Below, piece by piece: positions 28,943 to 38,597 of a DNA stretch of 64,000 nt (positions are counted from its first letter, which is position 1; every line of letters starts with the position of its first letter). A program made the position numbers and the translations under genes. The notes under the pieces were generated by a model that was not told the DNA's origin, ran no database searches, and saw only the letters and a list, made by a program, of their open reading frames with translations. The DNA comes from VAZQ01 sp963817015 (GTDB taxonomy: Bacteria; Pseudomonadota; Alphaproteobacteria; Rhizobiales; Xanthobacteraceae), in assembly GCA_963817015.1 (NCBI GenBank), contig CAWFMV010000004.1, positions 310,001 to 374,000 of the forward strand, read 5' to 3'.

Positions 28943-29692
28943 ATGACCAGCGAATTCCTGCTGCTGCTCGTCATCGGATTCGTTGCGCAATTGGTCGATG
29001 GCGCGCTCGGCATGGCCTATGGCGTGCTGGCGAACGCCGCCATGCTGGCGCTTGGGCTGCCACCGGCGCAGGCCAGCGCGCTGGTTCACACCGCCGAGGT
29101 CTTTACCACCGGAGCGTCGGCGGCTTCGCACATCTATCATCGCAATGTGGACTGGCGCCTGATGTTGCGCATCGGCTTCACCGGCGTGCTCGGCGCGATC
29201 CTGGGCGCCTGGATCCTGTCGAACGTCGACGTCTCGGCGGCGCGGCGCTTTGTCTATGTCTACCTGCTGCTCATGGGGCTCTACATTCTCTACAAGTCGG
29301 CGCGGATTGCGGCGGCGCGCGAGCAGCCCGCGGGCTGGACGGCTCCGCTGGGATTTGTCGCGGGATTTCTGGACGCGAGCGGTGGCGGCGGCTGGGGACC
29401 GATGATCACCTCGACGCTGATCGGCTCCGGCCATGCGCCGCGCCAGGTGGTCGGCTCGGTCAATACGACCGAGTTCTTTGTCACGGTTGCCGCGGCGACC
29501 GCCTTCTTTGTGGAGCTCGGCGCCTCTTCCCTGGAGCATCTTCTCCCGCTGGTGTTGGGCGGAGTGCTGGCGGCGCCCTTCGGCGGATGGATGGTCAAGC
29601 ACGTACCGGCCCGCGCACTGATGATCGCGGTCGGCACTCTGATCGTGACACTTTCGCTATGGCAGCTGCTGCGTGTCTTCCAAGTGATCTGA
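28943..29692 (+). CDS. TauE/SafE family sulfite/anion exporter
   Basis: Integral membrane exporter of the TauE/SafE (DUF81) family. Seen: the duplicated signature, first copy FVAQLVDGALGMAYGVLANAAMLALGLPPAQASALVHTAEVFTTGASAASH, second copy LGFVAGFLDASGGGGWGPMITSTLIGSGHAPRQVVGSVNTTEFFVT, with about eight hydrophobic helices. 249 residues from ATG at 28943; TTG at 28940 is possible. Intact. Exported substrate is usually sulfite or a sulfonated compound, but the nearest sulfur-related gene (the arylsulfatase) is 5 kb away. It stands alone. Confidence 0.88.
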   Translation: MTSEFLLLLVIGFVAQLVDGALGMAYGVLANAAMLALGLPPAQASALVHTAEVFTTGASAASHIYHRNVDWRLMLRIGFTGVLGAILGAWILSNVDVSAARRFVYVYLLLMGLYILYKSARIAAAREQPAGWTAPLGFVAGFLDASGGGGWGPMITSTLIGSGHAPRQVVGSVNTTEFFVTVAAATAFFVELGASSLEHLLPLVLGGVLAAPFGGWMVKHVPARALMIAVGTLIVTLSLWQLLRVFQVI

Positions 29693-29746
29693 GCACGAGC
29701 AAGCCTGCGCGAGGAACGGCGATCCGGGTTCTCCTCGGCGGTGGAT

Positions 29747-30142
29747 TCAGAATGACGGGATTTCGCCCACTCGCTCAACAAGATGCGCACGCGAGGGCCC
29801 AGGGTCAAACCGATCGGCGAAATATTGCGTTTCCTTGGCCACCAGTCCTTCGCGGAATTCCATGATGCTCACCGCGTAAGATGGCATGCCGTCATAGGTC
29901 AGTACGAATTCAGTGACCCAGAGATCGCCGCTGCCGACAATTCGCCGGACCGTAAAACGCTTCTTGTTTGGCTGGACGAATCAACTCTCTTGAATGTTGT
30001 GCCGGCTACGGATCCGCTTGCCCGATTGCGGATAATCAAGCACAGCATCCTCGCGGTAGATTTCATGTTCGACCTTGAAATCGCTCGCGTCCGAAGCACC
30101 CCAATGGCGCTCCAGCGCCACCCGCACGGCTCGATCATCCAT
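29747..30142 (-). pseudogene. NTF2/SnoaL-like protein with in-frame stop
   Basis: On the minus strand a 131-codon frame reads MDDRAVRVALERHWGASDA, then FKVEHEIYREDAVLDYPQSGKRIRSRHNIQES-stop-FVQPNKKRF, followed by IVGSGDLWVTEFVLTYDGMPSYAVSIMEF and LVAKETQYFADRFDPGPSRAHLVERV. This is a typical SnoaL-like/nuclear transport factor 2 fold, usually a small enzyme or binding protein. TGA at 29981-29983 (codon 54) interrupts it; CGA (Arg) would restore it with one base change. Its frame is otherwise intact, so either a point mutation or a read error. It ends 55 bp from the exporter gene, convergent. Confidence 0.65.
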
Positions 30143-30490
30143 CTCAATCTCCCGCCTACGCTACCCGTTATTATTTAGGGAGCACTCAATTCATGTGCTG
30201 CACGCTACTCTGAAATGTGGGCGCTATTGCCGATCGCGCTCCAGTCGTGGGTCAGCTCACGGTGCAGGCGATTGCGGTTTGGCGTAAGGATACGCCTGTG
30301 GGGAGCCCCCGACAATGTGCGGATTTCGTCGGCCAGCGGCGCGAAGAACTTTCGCCTCGATTTGGACTAGTGACCGAATGCCACCTTTGGATCAAAATCA
30401 GTAAATCTCGACGTGAGAAAATGATTTTCGGTGTGCCACCGAAAAGTGGACGTCCAATCTGCGCGTCAATGGGTATCCGCCCCAATTTAG
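30143..30490. other. Gene-free region downstream of the TPR gene
   Basis: 348 bp with no supported gene. A perfect 9-bp inverted repeat, TTTTCGGTG-TGC-CACCGAAAA, at 30425-30445 lies 46 bp after the stop of the minus-strand TPR gene and may end its transcript. Confidence 0.5.
30425..30445 (-). terminator. Possible terminator hairpin after the TPR gene
   Basis: Perfect inverted repeat of 9 bp with a 3-base loop, its arm ending in four A/T bases and followed on the minus strand by a T-rich stretch. It is not GC-rich, so the terminator call is tentative. Confidence 0.4.
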
Positions 30491-33400
30491 TCAGCGCGCC
30501 TGCACCGTACGATTGTCGGCGGCCGCACGCTGACGCGATGCCGGCAGTGTGCCGAGGGCGGGATAACGCGCGCGCAGATCCCGCAGGAAGGCCTCGAGTG
30601 TATCGGCGGCGCGCAGCGCGCGTGCCACATCGCCAAATTCAGCGTCGGACGCACCGGCAGGGGTTGTCAGAATGTCGAAAGCGCGGCGGTCCGGCCCGTC
30701 GCCCATCTTGGCGGCGAATTTCTCGCGGAACCGATTGAGGCCGAGGATATCGTCACCAAGCGCGTATCCGACCGCGGCGCGCAGGATGTCGAGGCGCTCC
30801 TTGTCCTCGAGCGGCTTGAACTCGCGCCAGCGCTCGCCGTAAAGAAGCTCGATCTGCTCGGCCGCCTGCGCCCAATGCTTGGCCGCCCAGTAAATGTCGG
30901 CCCGCAAGCGGATCGCCTCCGGCCCGGGCACATTGGCCACCACCTCGAGGGCCACATCCTGGCGGCCGGTCTCCGACAAGGCGCGCGCCTCCAGCATCAG
31001 ACGCTGGTTGCGCAGCTCGTTGCTGAGCTCTGACGCCCGCGTGGCGCGCAGCGACGCCAGCGCCCTATCGGGCTTGCGGTCCATGAGATAGATCGCCGCG
31101 AGGCGTGCCGCGACCTGGGCGCGCGCAGCGCCCTGCAGTCGGTTGTCGACCTGATGCTTGAGGAGATCAGTCGCCTGCTGGAGCAGATCGACCGACACAA
31201 GACGATCGGCAAGTCGCCGGATCATCTCGTCGCCGCGCCGCCCGATCGGAGTCAAATCCCGGAAATCGTAGAACATGGCGAGCGCATCGATCGCCGGCAG
31301 TGAGTCGCCCTTCCCGGCCAGGAACAGGCTGTCGAAGGTGCTGGCGGCCTCATCATGGATTCGCCGCGTCATCTCAGAGTTCGGATGCGCCGAGATGGCC
31401 GTACGCATGATCTGAAACGCTTCGCGGTAGCGCCCCTCGTCCGTATAGGCGCGTCCCAGCATCTGCAGCGTCTCGATCTCGGTTGCATCGCCGCGCCAGG
31501 TCGCCGCCAATGTCTCGAGCTGCGTGATGGCATCGCTGCGATCGATGTCGTGGCGCGCCTGCCGCAGCACGATCTCACGCAGCCGCCCCTGAGCGGCTGC
31601 TCCGCGGTCCTTCGAGTCGGCCGCGGCCTGGTAGGAACGACGGGCATCCTCCGCCCGGCCAAGCCCCTCGCTGATCCGGCCGTTGAGCAGCGCCATCAAG
31701 GGCTCGAGCTCTGGCGGGATGCCGATGGCCTCGAACTCATTGAGCTGAGCCGTCGCGCCAGTGATGTCCCCCACCTCGACATAGGAGCGGATCATCTCCT
31801 TCATGACGTTGCGTTGCAGCTCGAGCGGCAGTGTTGCGATCGCGGCTTCGACGGCGCGGAAGCCCTCGCGCGCCTCCGGCCACTTGCCGAGCTTGGCATA
31901 GGCCAGCGCCCGCCATAGCGGCGCGTCATTCTGGTTTCCGACAAACGGATTGGCCAGATCCTTGAGACCTATGTCGGCGCGGCCGATCATGATGTTGCAG
32001 ACCGCGCGCAGCACCATTGCCGATGGATTCTCTGCCGTTGGCGCCTGATCCGCGATCGCCACGTCGAGAACAGCCTTTGCCTCAAAGATCATGTCGCGGG
32101 CCAGGTAGAAACGGGCAAGGTCGGTACGCGCCACAAGCCGCTTCGCCTCCGGGGCGTCGGCGGCAGCACTCAGAAGCTGCCAGTTCCTTTCCTTGAAATC
32201 GGCCTGGCGATCAAATCCCCAGGTCTGGGTGTCAAGCACTTGCCGCTGCATCGCCGGCCCGCCGCCGCCACGCGCACTGCCTTGCGCCGCCGACAGCGTG
32301 AGCCCGGCCGGCCGCGAGATGATGAGCTTGTCGGGGGCAAGCTCGGCATTGAGGTCGTCGGCCAGCGGTTGGATGACGACCCCATGGGTCGAGGGGAGGA
32401 CGCGGAATTCAACAAAGTCCTGCGCCTTGACAAAACCGCGCGCAGGCGCGAGCGCCGTCGCGACCAGCAGCGTGTCGCCGGCCTCAGGGTCCTCGATGCG
32501 ATAGAGGTCGCGCGGATCATCGAGAAGAACGCTGATGCTTGAGCGGGATGCGCTGGTCCGGCTGCGATTGAGCGCGAGCGGACGCGACGGCTCGATCACT
32601 TCCGGACCGAGCGTGATGTTCCAGGCGGTGCCGTCGGTGTAGGCGCTCACCAGCATGGGCCGGTCGAGCCTGATGCGCACGAACTCGGCGTCGCGCGCGT
32701 GCGTCCTGCTTACACCTTTGATGCTGCGGCCGATCTCGCCCTCGAGCGGCGCGACCGCGATGGCGTCATCGCTGCCGAAGACCAGCCAGAGCGTATCGCC
32801 GCGGCGAAAGACGGCCGCAGGAGTGGCTGACGCGAACGGAAACTCAAACGTCACGTTGTCGCCGCTGCGCCTGACGCGGGTGGCTATGCCGGCGCCCGGC
32901 TCCGGTACGGTCGGCGTGGCCCGCGGCCGCGGCGCTGGCGTCGCCCCCTCGCTCGCAACCGGAGGCGGCACGGGACGCGCCGTCGGAGGAGGCGGAGCCG
33001 GCCGCTCGACTTCGGGCTCACTGGCCGTTGCCACGCTGGGCGTCGCGGGCGGTTGCACGGCGGGAGGCTGTGGCTGCGACGGAACCGGCCGCTCACCGGA
33101 TCGCGGCGGCTGCACGGGCGGCGCGGGCTGCGGCGTCGCAGGTGCGGCCACGGCCGGGCGCGATGCCGATGCCTGTGGCGCACTTACACGTTGATCTTCC
33201 GCACGTTGATTTTCCGCACGTTGATTGTCCGGCTCCTGTTTGGCCGGCTGGCTCGGCGGCAGCTCGGCTTCATCCGCCGGTCGGTTCGCCCGGGTCGCCA
33301 ACTCAGCCGCCAGCGCTGCCAGCTCGTCCGAACGGCTCGTTGCTTCCGCTTTGGCGTCCGGTGAGCTCACGTCGAGGACGTAGCTGTTCTCCTCGCGAAA

Positions 33401-34180
33401 GGTGCGCACATCGACTCTGCTGGCAAAGTTGAAACGCACGGTCGCAGTTTCACGTTCGAGCTCGCTGTCGATCGAGCTGACCGTCGGCGGCAGCACCGCG
33501 ACCGCGTCTGCAAGATCAAACTTATAAGCGCCGTCGAAAGTCAGCGTGAGCTTATCCCTGCTGTTGTCGGCGGAGACGGAAACAAGCTCCGGAAAGTCGA
33601 AGATGTAGCGAGTAAAGGTCGGCTGCGTTGCAACCCGCACCCGGATTGGAGCGCTCGGGTTCTGGCGCGCGATGGCACGCTGCTGCCTCGTCTTGCGCTC
33701 GGCTTCGCGCGCGCGGCGGGCCAGATCCTCGATGACGTCACGCGGCAGCCCGGGTGTCATGCCGCTCCAGCCCTCCGGCAGGAGATCGACGAACACCCGC
33801 TCGGCGGCCGCGATCGAGTTCATGGTCACTTTGCGCGCGAGCGCGAAACGAATGGCCTTCTTGTCCGGATCGCGGCGCGCCGCTGCCACATAGCCACCGG
33901 AATTGGCGCTGACGCGATCAACCGCGATGTCGACGGGCTTCTCGAAGCTGATAGTGAGGATGTTGTTGGCGACACGGGCCTTGGTCTCGATCTCCTCCCC
34001 GAACTGAAGCACAAAGCGGGCAAAGCCGTTTTCGACCGTGACGGTGATCTCGCCTTTGACGTTCTGGGCGGCTGCGGTGCGCGGTGGCAGCAGCGCCGCC
34101 AGCGCCACGATCGCAAGCAGCACGATACGGACCGCAATGCTGCGGCCGAGACGCGGAATCTGGGCGAACTCACTAGACAC
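30491..34180 (-). CDS. Large TPR-containing envelope protein next to motility genes
   Basis: 1229 residues, intact. Seen: an N-terminal signal or anchor helix (RIVLLAIVALAALLPPRTAAAQ), a beta-rich AMIN-like domain (GEITVTVENGFARFVLQFGEEIETKARVANNILTISFEKPVDI), a proline-rich linker (about residues 310-430), a second beta-rich domain, and about 500 residues of TPR-type helix pairs (for example LWRALAYAKLGKWPEAREGFRAVE and LGRAYTDEGRYREAFQIMRTA). Start is GTG at 34178-34180; an upstream ATG is out of frame. A full CtrA box lies 79 bp upstream. Position beside motE-fliM-fliL and the CtrA box suggest a role in motility or the flagellated pole; the function is unknown. Confidence 0.8.
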   Translation of the reverse strand: MSSEFAQIPRLGRSIAVRIVLLAIVALAALLPPRTAAAQNVKGEITVTVENGFARFVLQFGEEIETKARVANNILTISFEKPVDIAVDRVSANSGGYVAAARRDPDKKAIRFALARKVTMNSIAAAERVFVDLLPEGWSGMTPGLPRDVIEDLARRAREAERKTRQQRAIARQNPSAPIRVRVATQPTFTRYIFDFPELVSVSADNSRDKLTLTFDGAYKFDLADAVAVLPPTVSSIDSELERETATVRFNFASRVDVRTFREENSYVLDVSSPDAKAEATSRSDELAALAAELATRANRPADEAELPPSQPAKQEPDNQRAENQRAEDQRVSAPQASASRPAVAAPATPQPAPPVQPPRSGERPVPSQPQPPAVQPPATPSVATASEPEVERPAPPPPTARPVPPPVASEGATPAPRPRATPTVPEPGAGIATRVRRSGDNVTFEFPFASATPAAVFRRGDTLWLVFGSDDAIAVAPLEGEIGRSIKGVSRTHARDAEFVRIRLDRPMLVSAYTDGTAWNITLGPEVIEPSRPLALNRSRTSASRSSISVLLDDPRDLYRIEDPEAGDTLLVATALAPARGFVKAQDFVEFRVLPSTHGVVIQPLADDLNAELAPDKLIISRPAGLTLSAAQGSARGGGGPAMQRQVLDTQTWGFDRQADFKERNWQLLSAAADAPEAKRLVARTDLARFYLARDMIFEAKAVLDVAIADQAPTAENPSAMVLRAVCNIMIGRADIGLKDLANPFVGNQNDAPLWRALAYAKLGKWPEAREGFRAVEAAIATLPLELQRNVMKEMIRSYVEVGDITGATAQLNEFEAIGIPPELEPLMALLNGRISEGLGRAEDARRSYQAAADSKDRGAAAQGRLREIVLRQARHDIDRSDAITQLETLAATWRGDATEIETLQMLGRAYTDEGRYREAFQIMRTAISAHPNSEMTRRIHDEAASTFDSLFLAGKGDSLPAIDALAMFYDFRDLTPIGRRGDEMIRRLADRLVSVDLLQQATDLLKHQVDNRLQGAARAQVAARLAAIYLMDRKPDRALASLRATRASELSNELRNQRLMLEARALSETGRQDVALEVVANVPGPEAIRLRADIYWAAKHWAQAAEQIELLYGERWREFKPLEDKERLDILRAAVGYALGDDILGLNRFREKFAAKMGDGPDRRAFDILTTPAGASDAEFGDVARALRAADTLEAFLRDLRARYPALGTLPASRQRAAADNRTVQAR

Positions 34181-34722
34181 GCAAACTCACACTCATGCTG
34201 ACCGGCGGGGCGCAACGGCCCGCCTTGCACTGTGGTAGCGGAGTCTAGAATGGGGCGTTTAACGGGGTCTTAACCGTGGACCGGGCGTAGGCAAAATTCA
34301 GGCCCCCAAGAGTGACCTGCGGTGTGGCTTCATTAACGCACAGCCACAGCCGATTGATGCGAGCAGGACAAAAACCAGGCATTTCGCCGCGAGCGTGCCC
34401 TGGCTGGTCGCGACCCGGAAACGCTGTTTGATCTTATTGAAACATTCCGGCCTGGGTACCAATAGGCCTTGCCCAGAGGGGGTACCCGAAAGCGGACTCT
34501 ATATACTTACCGTGAGTTTTGGCGGTCCTGACCCAAAACCAGACAGAGCCTTCCATCGATCCTCGATATCGCTCGCGGCCAACCTGATAGTGGCGACACG
34601 TTCCTGAACCTAAGGATACATCTATCAGACCTAGAGGGTCTATCGCTCCGCGCCGACCGACGTCAGTCTTGGCCCATACGGCACGCGGTGCTGGCGAAAG
34701 CTGACATTGTGAGGAACTTGCC
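34181..34722. other. Intergenic region between the TPR gene and the sulfatase gene
   Basis: 542 bp with only short frames. The first 100 bp carries the CtrA box for the TPR gene. The rest is lower in GC and has no recognisable gene; GAGGA about 10 bases before 34723 is the sulfatase ribosome site. Confidence 0.55.
34259..34273. promoter_or_regulatory. Full CtrA box upstream of the TPR gene
   Basis: TTAA-CGGGGTC-TTAA, a perfect TTAA-N7-TTAA match, about 80-95 bp upstream of the GTG start on the minus strand. Suggests cell-cycle control of the TPR protein. Confidence 0.75.
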
Positions 34723-37097
34723 ATGAACACTAAGATCATCCGACGTCTTGTTGGCGGCGTAGTTGCCGCCGCATTTGCGTGGCCCGTGATGGCGCAGGAT
34801 ATGCTGCCTCGCCCCGAACAACCGTTCCGGGGCCAAATCGGTCGAACGCCCGCCAATTCGAAGCCCGATTTTCCAAAACCCATCGAAGCGCCAAGGGGTG
34901 CGCCGAACGTCGTTCTCATTCTGACCGACGATGTTGGCTTCGGTGCGGCGAGTACGTTTGGTGGTCCGATCCCGACGCCGACGTTTGATCAGATCGCGCA
35001 AAATGGTCTGCGCTATAACCAGTTCCATACCACTGCACTGTGCTCGCCGACTCGCGCCGCGCTGTTGACCGGGCGCAATCATCATACCGCGGCCACCGGC
35101 GTCATCATGGAGATGGGTACCGGATATCCCGGATACAATTCTGTGATTCCGAAAAGTGTGGGATCGTTTGCCGAGGTCCTGCGGCAGAACGGTTACAACA
35201 CCTCGTGGTACGGCAAGAACCACAACGTACCAGACTGGCAGTCGAGTCCCGCCGGTCCATTCGATCTCTGGCCTACGGGCCTCGGGTTCGAATATTTCTA
35301 TGGGTTCATTGGTGGCGACGCACACCAGTGGAACACCCCTGCATATGAAGGCACGATCCCAGTCGAGCCGCAGCGCGAGCGGCCCAACACTCATTTCGAC
35401 GAGATCATGGCCGATAAGGCCATCTCGTGGATGACGCAGCAGAAGGCCATCGCGCCCGATAAGCCATTCTTCGTCTATTACGCAACTGGGACGGCGCACG
35501 CACCCCATCACGCGCCTAAAGAGTGGATCGCACGCTGTAACGGCCTGTTCGATCAGGGCTGGGACAAGGTGCGCGAGGAGACGCTTCAGCGGCAGAAGCA
35601 ACTCGGCGTCGTGCCCGCGAATACCAGGCTGACACCCCGGCCACAGGAAGTTGCGGCATGGGATTCGCTCAATGCGGATCAGAAGCGCGTTTACGTCCGG
35701 ATGATGGAAGTCTACTGCGGTGCACTTATGCACGCGGATTACCAGATTGGCCGTGTGCTTCAGGCCGTCGATGACCTCGGGCAGCGCGATAACACGCTCA
35801 TCATCTACATTCAGGGCGACAACGGCCCGAGCGTTGAAGGCAGCATGCAGGGCACCACCAATGAGATTGGCACCGCGGGAAATGGTGTCGTCGAGGACCT
35901 CCCTTACCTACTTTCGATGATCGACGAACTCGGCGGGCCCAAGACCTACAACCACTACCCCGTAGGTTGGGCCTTGCGATGGCCAGCCCGATGCAATGGG
36001 CCAAGCAGGTGGCCTCGCATTTCGGCGGCACGCGCAACGGCGTCGTAATGTCGTGGCCTAATCGCATCAAGCATGATGACGTTGTGCGCGCGCAATTTCA
36101 CCACGTCATCGACATTGCGCCAACGATCCTCGAAGCGGCCGGTGTGACCTTTCCTGCGTTGCTCAACGGCACGCCGCAGAAGCCCCTCGAAGGGGTCAGC
36201 ATGGCCTACTCGTGGAATGATGCGAAGGCTCCGTCCACGCGCACGACGCAATATTTCGAGTTGGTCGGAAACCGCGCCCTGTATCACGACGGTTGGGTAG
36301 CTGCGACCACCCCAGGCCGCCTCCCTTGGGCAACCCGCGGCACAAACCCAACGCCCGCCGATGAGTGGAAATGGGAACTCTACAACATCAACGACGACTT
36401 TTCGCAAGCGAACGATCTCGCGCAGTCGAACCCGCAGAAGCTGCGCGAGCTGCAAGACCTCTGGTGGGCGGAAGCCGCCCGCTACAACGTCTTGCCGCTT
36501 GACTCGAGCTTTGCGGAACGGTTCGACACCGCTATTCGACCCAGCCTGACCGAGGGCCGAAAGACTTTCACCTACCTTGGCGGCATGGTGCGAATACCAG
36601 AAGGTTCGGCACCAGACGTCAAGAACAAGTCCTTTAGTGTCTCCGCCGATGTGGACGTGCCAGCGGCGGGGGCGGACGGCGTGCTCGCCACGATGGGTGG
36701 CCGGTTCGGTGGCTGGGCTCTGCTCGTCACTGAGGGCAAACCTATGTTCGCCTACGCGTTCTCAAACCAAGCCAAGGACAAGTTCAAGGTTGCCAGCTCT
36801 GACAAGCTCACGCCGGGCAAGCACGTTCTCCGCGTAGACTTCAAATACGACGGCGGAGGCGCCGGCAAAGGTGGCGCTGCAACGCTCTTTGTAGACGGCG
36901 AGCAGGTCGCACAGGGGCGCGTCCGCGACACGATGCCCGTCCGTTTCTCGCTCGACGAAACTTTCGATGTTGGCGAGGACACGGGTACGCCAGTGATCGA
37001 GGACTACGCAGACAAGATGCCGTTCAAGTTCAACGGCAAGCTCAACAAGGTGACGATCGAACTGAAGCAGGATGACGCTACAACTGGCGCCCGTTAG
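34723..37097 (+). CDS. Periplasmic arylsulfatase (one frameshift)
   Basis: Type I sulfatase, exported by an N-terminal signal (ending WPVMAQ). Seen: NVVLILTDDVGFG (metal-binding Asp pair at 69-70), the formylglycine motif CSPTRAALLTGRN with Cys 107, WYGKNHNVP, a HAPHHAPKEW metal/substrate segment, and DNGPS. After a one-base deletion near 35968 (expected VGWALAMASPMQWAKQVASHFGGTRN) the C-terminal subdomain continues to 37097 with a lectin-like tail. About 791 residues. No formylglycine-generating enzyme gene is seen. It is on the opposite strand between two motility genes and has lower GC, which suggests insertion. Confidence 0.88.
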
Positions 37098-37242
37098 GCC
37101 CAAGGGTCAGCGAGTTTTCCCAAGCGGTCCCCACGGCCAAGGTCCGCTTGGCCCTACCCGGACCTTCTGGAATGTCCACTTTTGCGCCCCTGTGCGGGCA
37201 TAGCGGACATCGAACGCGTGTGGTCCCGTCGCCTCGATCTAC

Positions 37243-38100
37243 CTAATTCCCCGCCCGCTGGCCTTCGATCTTGGGCAGATCGTTGCCCGTGCCGCTTTCC
37301 TTGGCGCGGGCCGCGAGCTCGATGGTGAGCCGCTCGGCCGCCTCGGGCTGCATCTGCGCCATGATGTCGGACATCCGGCGCGGGTTGAGCTGGCTTGCAA
37401 CGTCGATCAAGACGCGCATGTCGAGACGGTCGAATATCTTGGCGGCGTCCTTGGCCTTCATGTTGTCGTACATGGTCACGAGGTTCTTGAGCCGCTGGGC
37501 CTCGTTCTCCGACTTGTTCTGCATCGCCGAGTTGGCGCGTGACTCAAGCTCCCTGAGCTCATTGATGCGCGTCTCGAGCTGCTTTTCCGCCGCCTTCAGC
37601 AGGCTCTCGCGCATGTCGAGATCTTGCGAGCGCTGCTCGAGCTCGTTGCGCCGCTCCGACAAACGCTCAAGGATCGCGCGCTCGGCTGGCGACAACACGC
37701 GCTCCGGCGGTGGCGGCACCGGGGCGGGCGGCGGCGGATTGACGGCCTTGGGGGCCGGACGGTTGCCCTTGGGCTCGGGCGCCGCCGATTTGCTCTCCGC
37801 AACCGCTCCGGTGATGTCCGGAAAACCGAACATCTGCTTCGCCCATGATGTGGATTGCTGCTGGGATTGCTGCTGGGATTGCTGCTGCGGCTGCGGCGGC
37901 GCGGCCTTCGACGGCGCGTCATTGCGCCTGGGCTGCCCGATCGCGCCGGTCACCTCGGGCTCGGTCGCGTTGGGCTGCGCCAATTCTGTCAGCGTGTAGC
38001 CGCCATCGAAAATGAGACCGAATGCCTTGAGGGCGAACAAGACTATGATCGCGGCCAGCACGATCGGAATAAGCCGGATGTCGCCCAGCTTTCGCATCAT
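37243..38100 (-). CDS. motE: MotE-family flagellar protein
   Basis: Periplasmic protein known in Sinorhizobium as a chaperone of MotC. 285 residues. Seen: an N-terminal membrane helix (LIPIVLAAIIVLFALKAFGLIF), a proline- and glutamine-rich linker with three SQQQ-type repeats, a long coiled coil (LERLSERRNELEQRSQDLDMRESLLKAAEKQLETRINELRELE) and a C-terminal MgtE-N-like domain (LVTMYDNMKAKDAAKIFDRLDMRVLIDVASQLNPRRMSDIMAQM). ATG at 38100 overlaps the stop of the upstream gene. Same operon as fliL-fliM. Confidence 0.85.
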   Translation of the reverse strand: MMRKLGDIRLIPIVLAAIIVLFALKAFGLIFDGGYTLTELAQPNATEPEVTGAIGQPRRNDAPSKAAPPQPQQQSQQQSQQQSTSWAKQMFGFPDITGAVAESKSAAPEPKGNRPAPKAVNPPPPAPVPPPPERVLSPAERAILERLSERRNELEQRSQDLDMRESLLKAAEKQLETRINELRELESRANSAMQNKSENEAQRLKNLVTMYDNMKAKDAAKIFDRLDMRVLIDVASQLNPRRMSDIMAQMQPEAAERLTIELAARAKESGTGNDLPKIEGQRAGN

Positions 38101-38597
38101 GCCGCCAGCGCGCCCATGCGCTCACGCAGGCGGTCCGCCAGCGAGCGCGCCGCCGCCGCGACTGCTTTCGGATCGGCTGGCGCCGGAGCCGCAGGCGCCG
38201 CTTTCGGCGCCGCTGGCGGAGGCGGAGGCGCGGCCGGTGCAGCAGCAACCGGTTGCACCTCGTCAAGCTTGCGCGAGGCGACCACCACGCGCGCAAGGCG
38301 CTCGATCACCACATCGCCCGCCTTGACCTGCCGGTTGAGCTCGGCACAGCACTGCTCGGCCGCCATCATGCGCTCCCCCAGTGTGCTCTCGCATTCGCGC
38401 GCCGTGATCCTGAGCCCGGCCACCGCCCGCTCGGCCATCTCAGTCGCGGTGATCAGCTCCGCGATGGTCGCCTTCAAGATTCGCTCGTCGGCTTTGAGCC
38501 GCTTGAGCCTGTTGTTGAGGATTGTGCAATAGCCGATCGTCACCATCAGCAGGATCGCGACCAGCCCTTCGATGATGACCCCAAATCCGTAGCTCAC
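38097..38597 (-). CDS. DUF6468-like flagellar operon protein
   Basis: 166 residues: an N-terminal membrane helix (GFGVIIEGLVAILLMVTIGYCTILNNRL), a coiled coil (RLKRLKADERILKATIAELITATEMAERAVAGL), and an Ala/Pro-rich tail ending SLADRLRERMGALAA. This is the layout of the DUF6468 protein found between fliM and motE in alphaproteobacteria. GTG start at 38597 overlaps the fliM TGA; its own stop overlaps the motE ATG. Function unknown, probably flagellar. Confidence 0.8.
   Translation of the reverse strand: MSYGFGVIIEGLVAILLMVTIGYCTILNNRLKRLKADERILKATIAELITATEMAERAVAGLRITARECESTLGERMMAAEQCCAELNRQVKAGDVVIERLARVVVASRKLDEVQPVAAAPAAPPPPPAAPKAAPAAPAPADPKAVAAAARSLADRLRERMGALAA

Noticed and set aside
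37135..37153. Hairpin GGCCAAG-N5-CTTGGCC as a terminator of the sulfatase gene
   Set aside because: Only 7 bp of stem and no T-run after it; left uncalled.
37855..37905. Tandem CTGCTGGGATTG-type repeats as a regulatory repeat
   Set aside because: They encode the SQQQ repeats of the MotE linker in frame.
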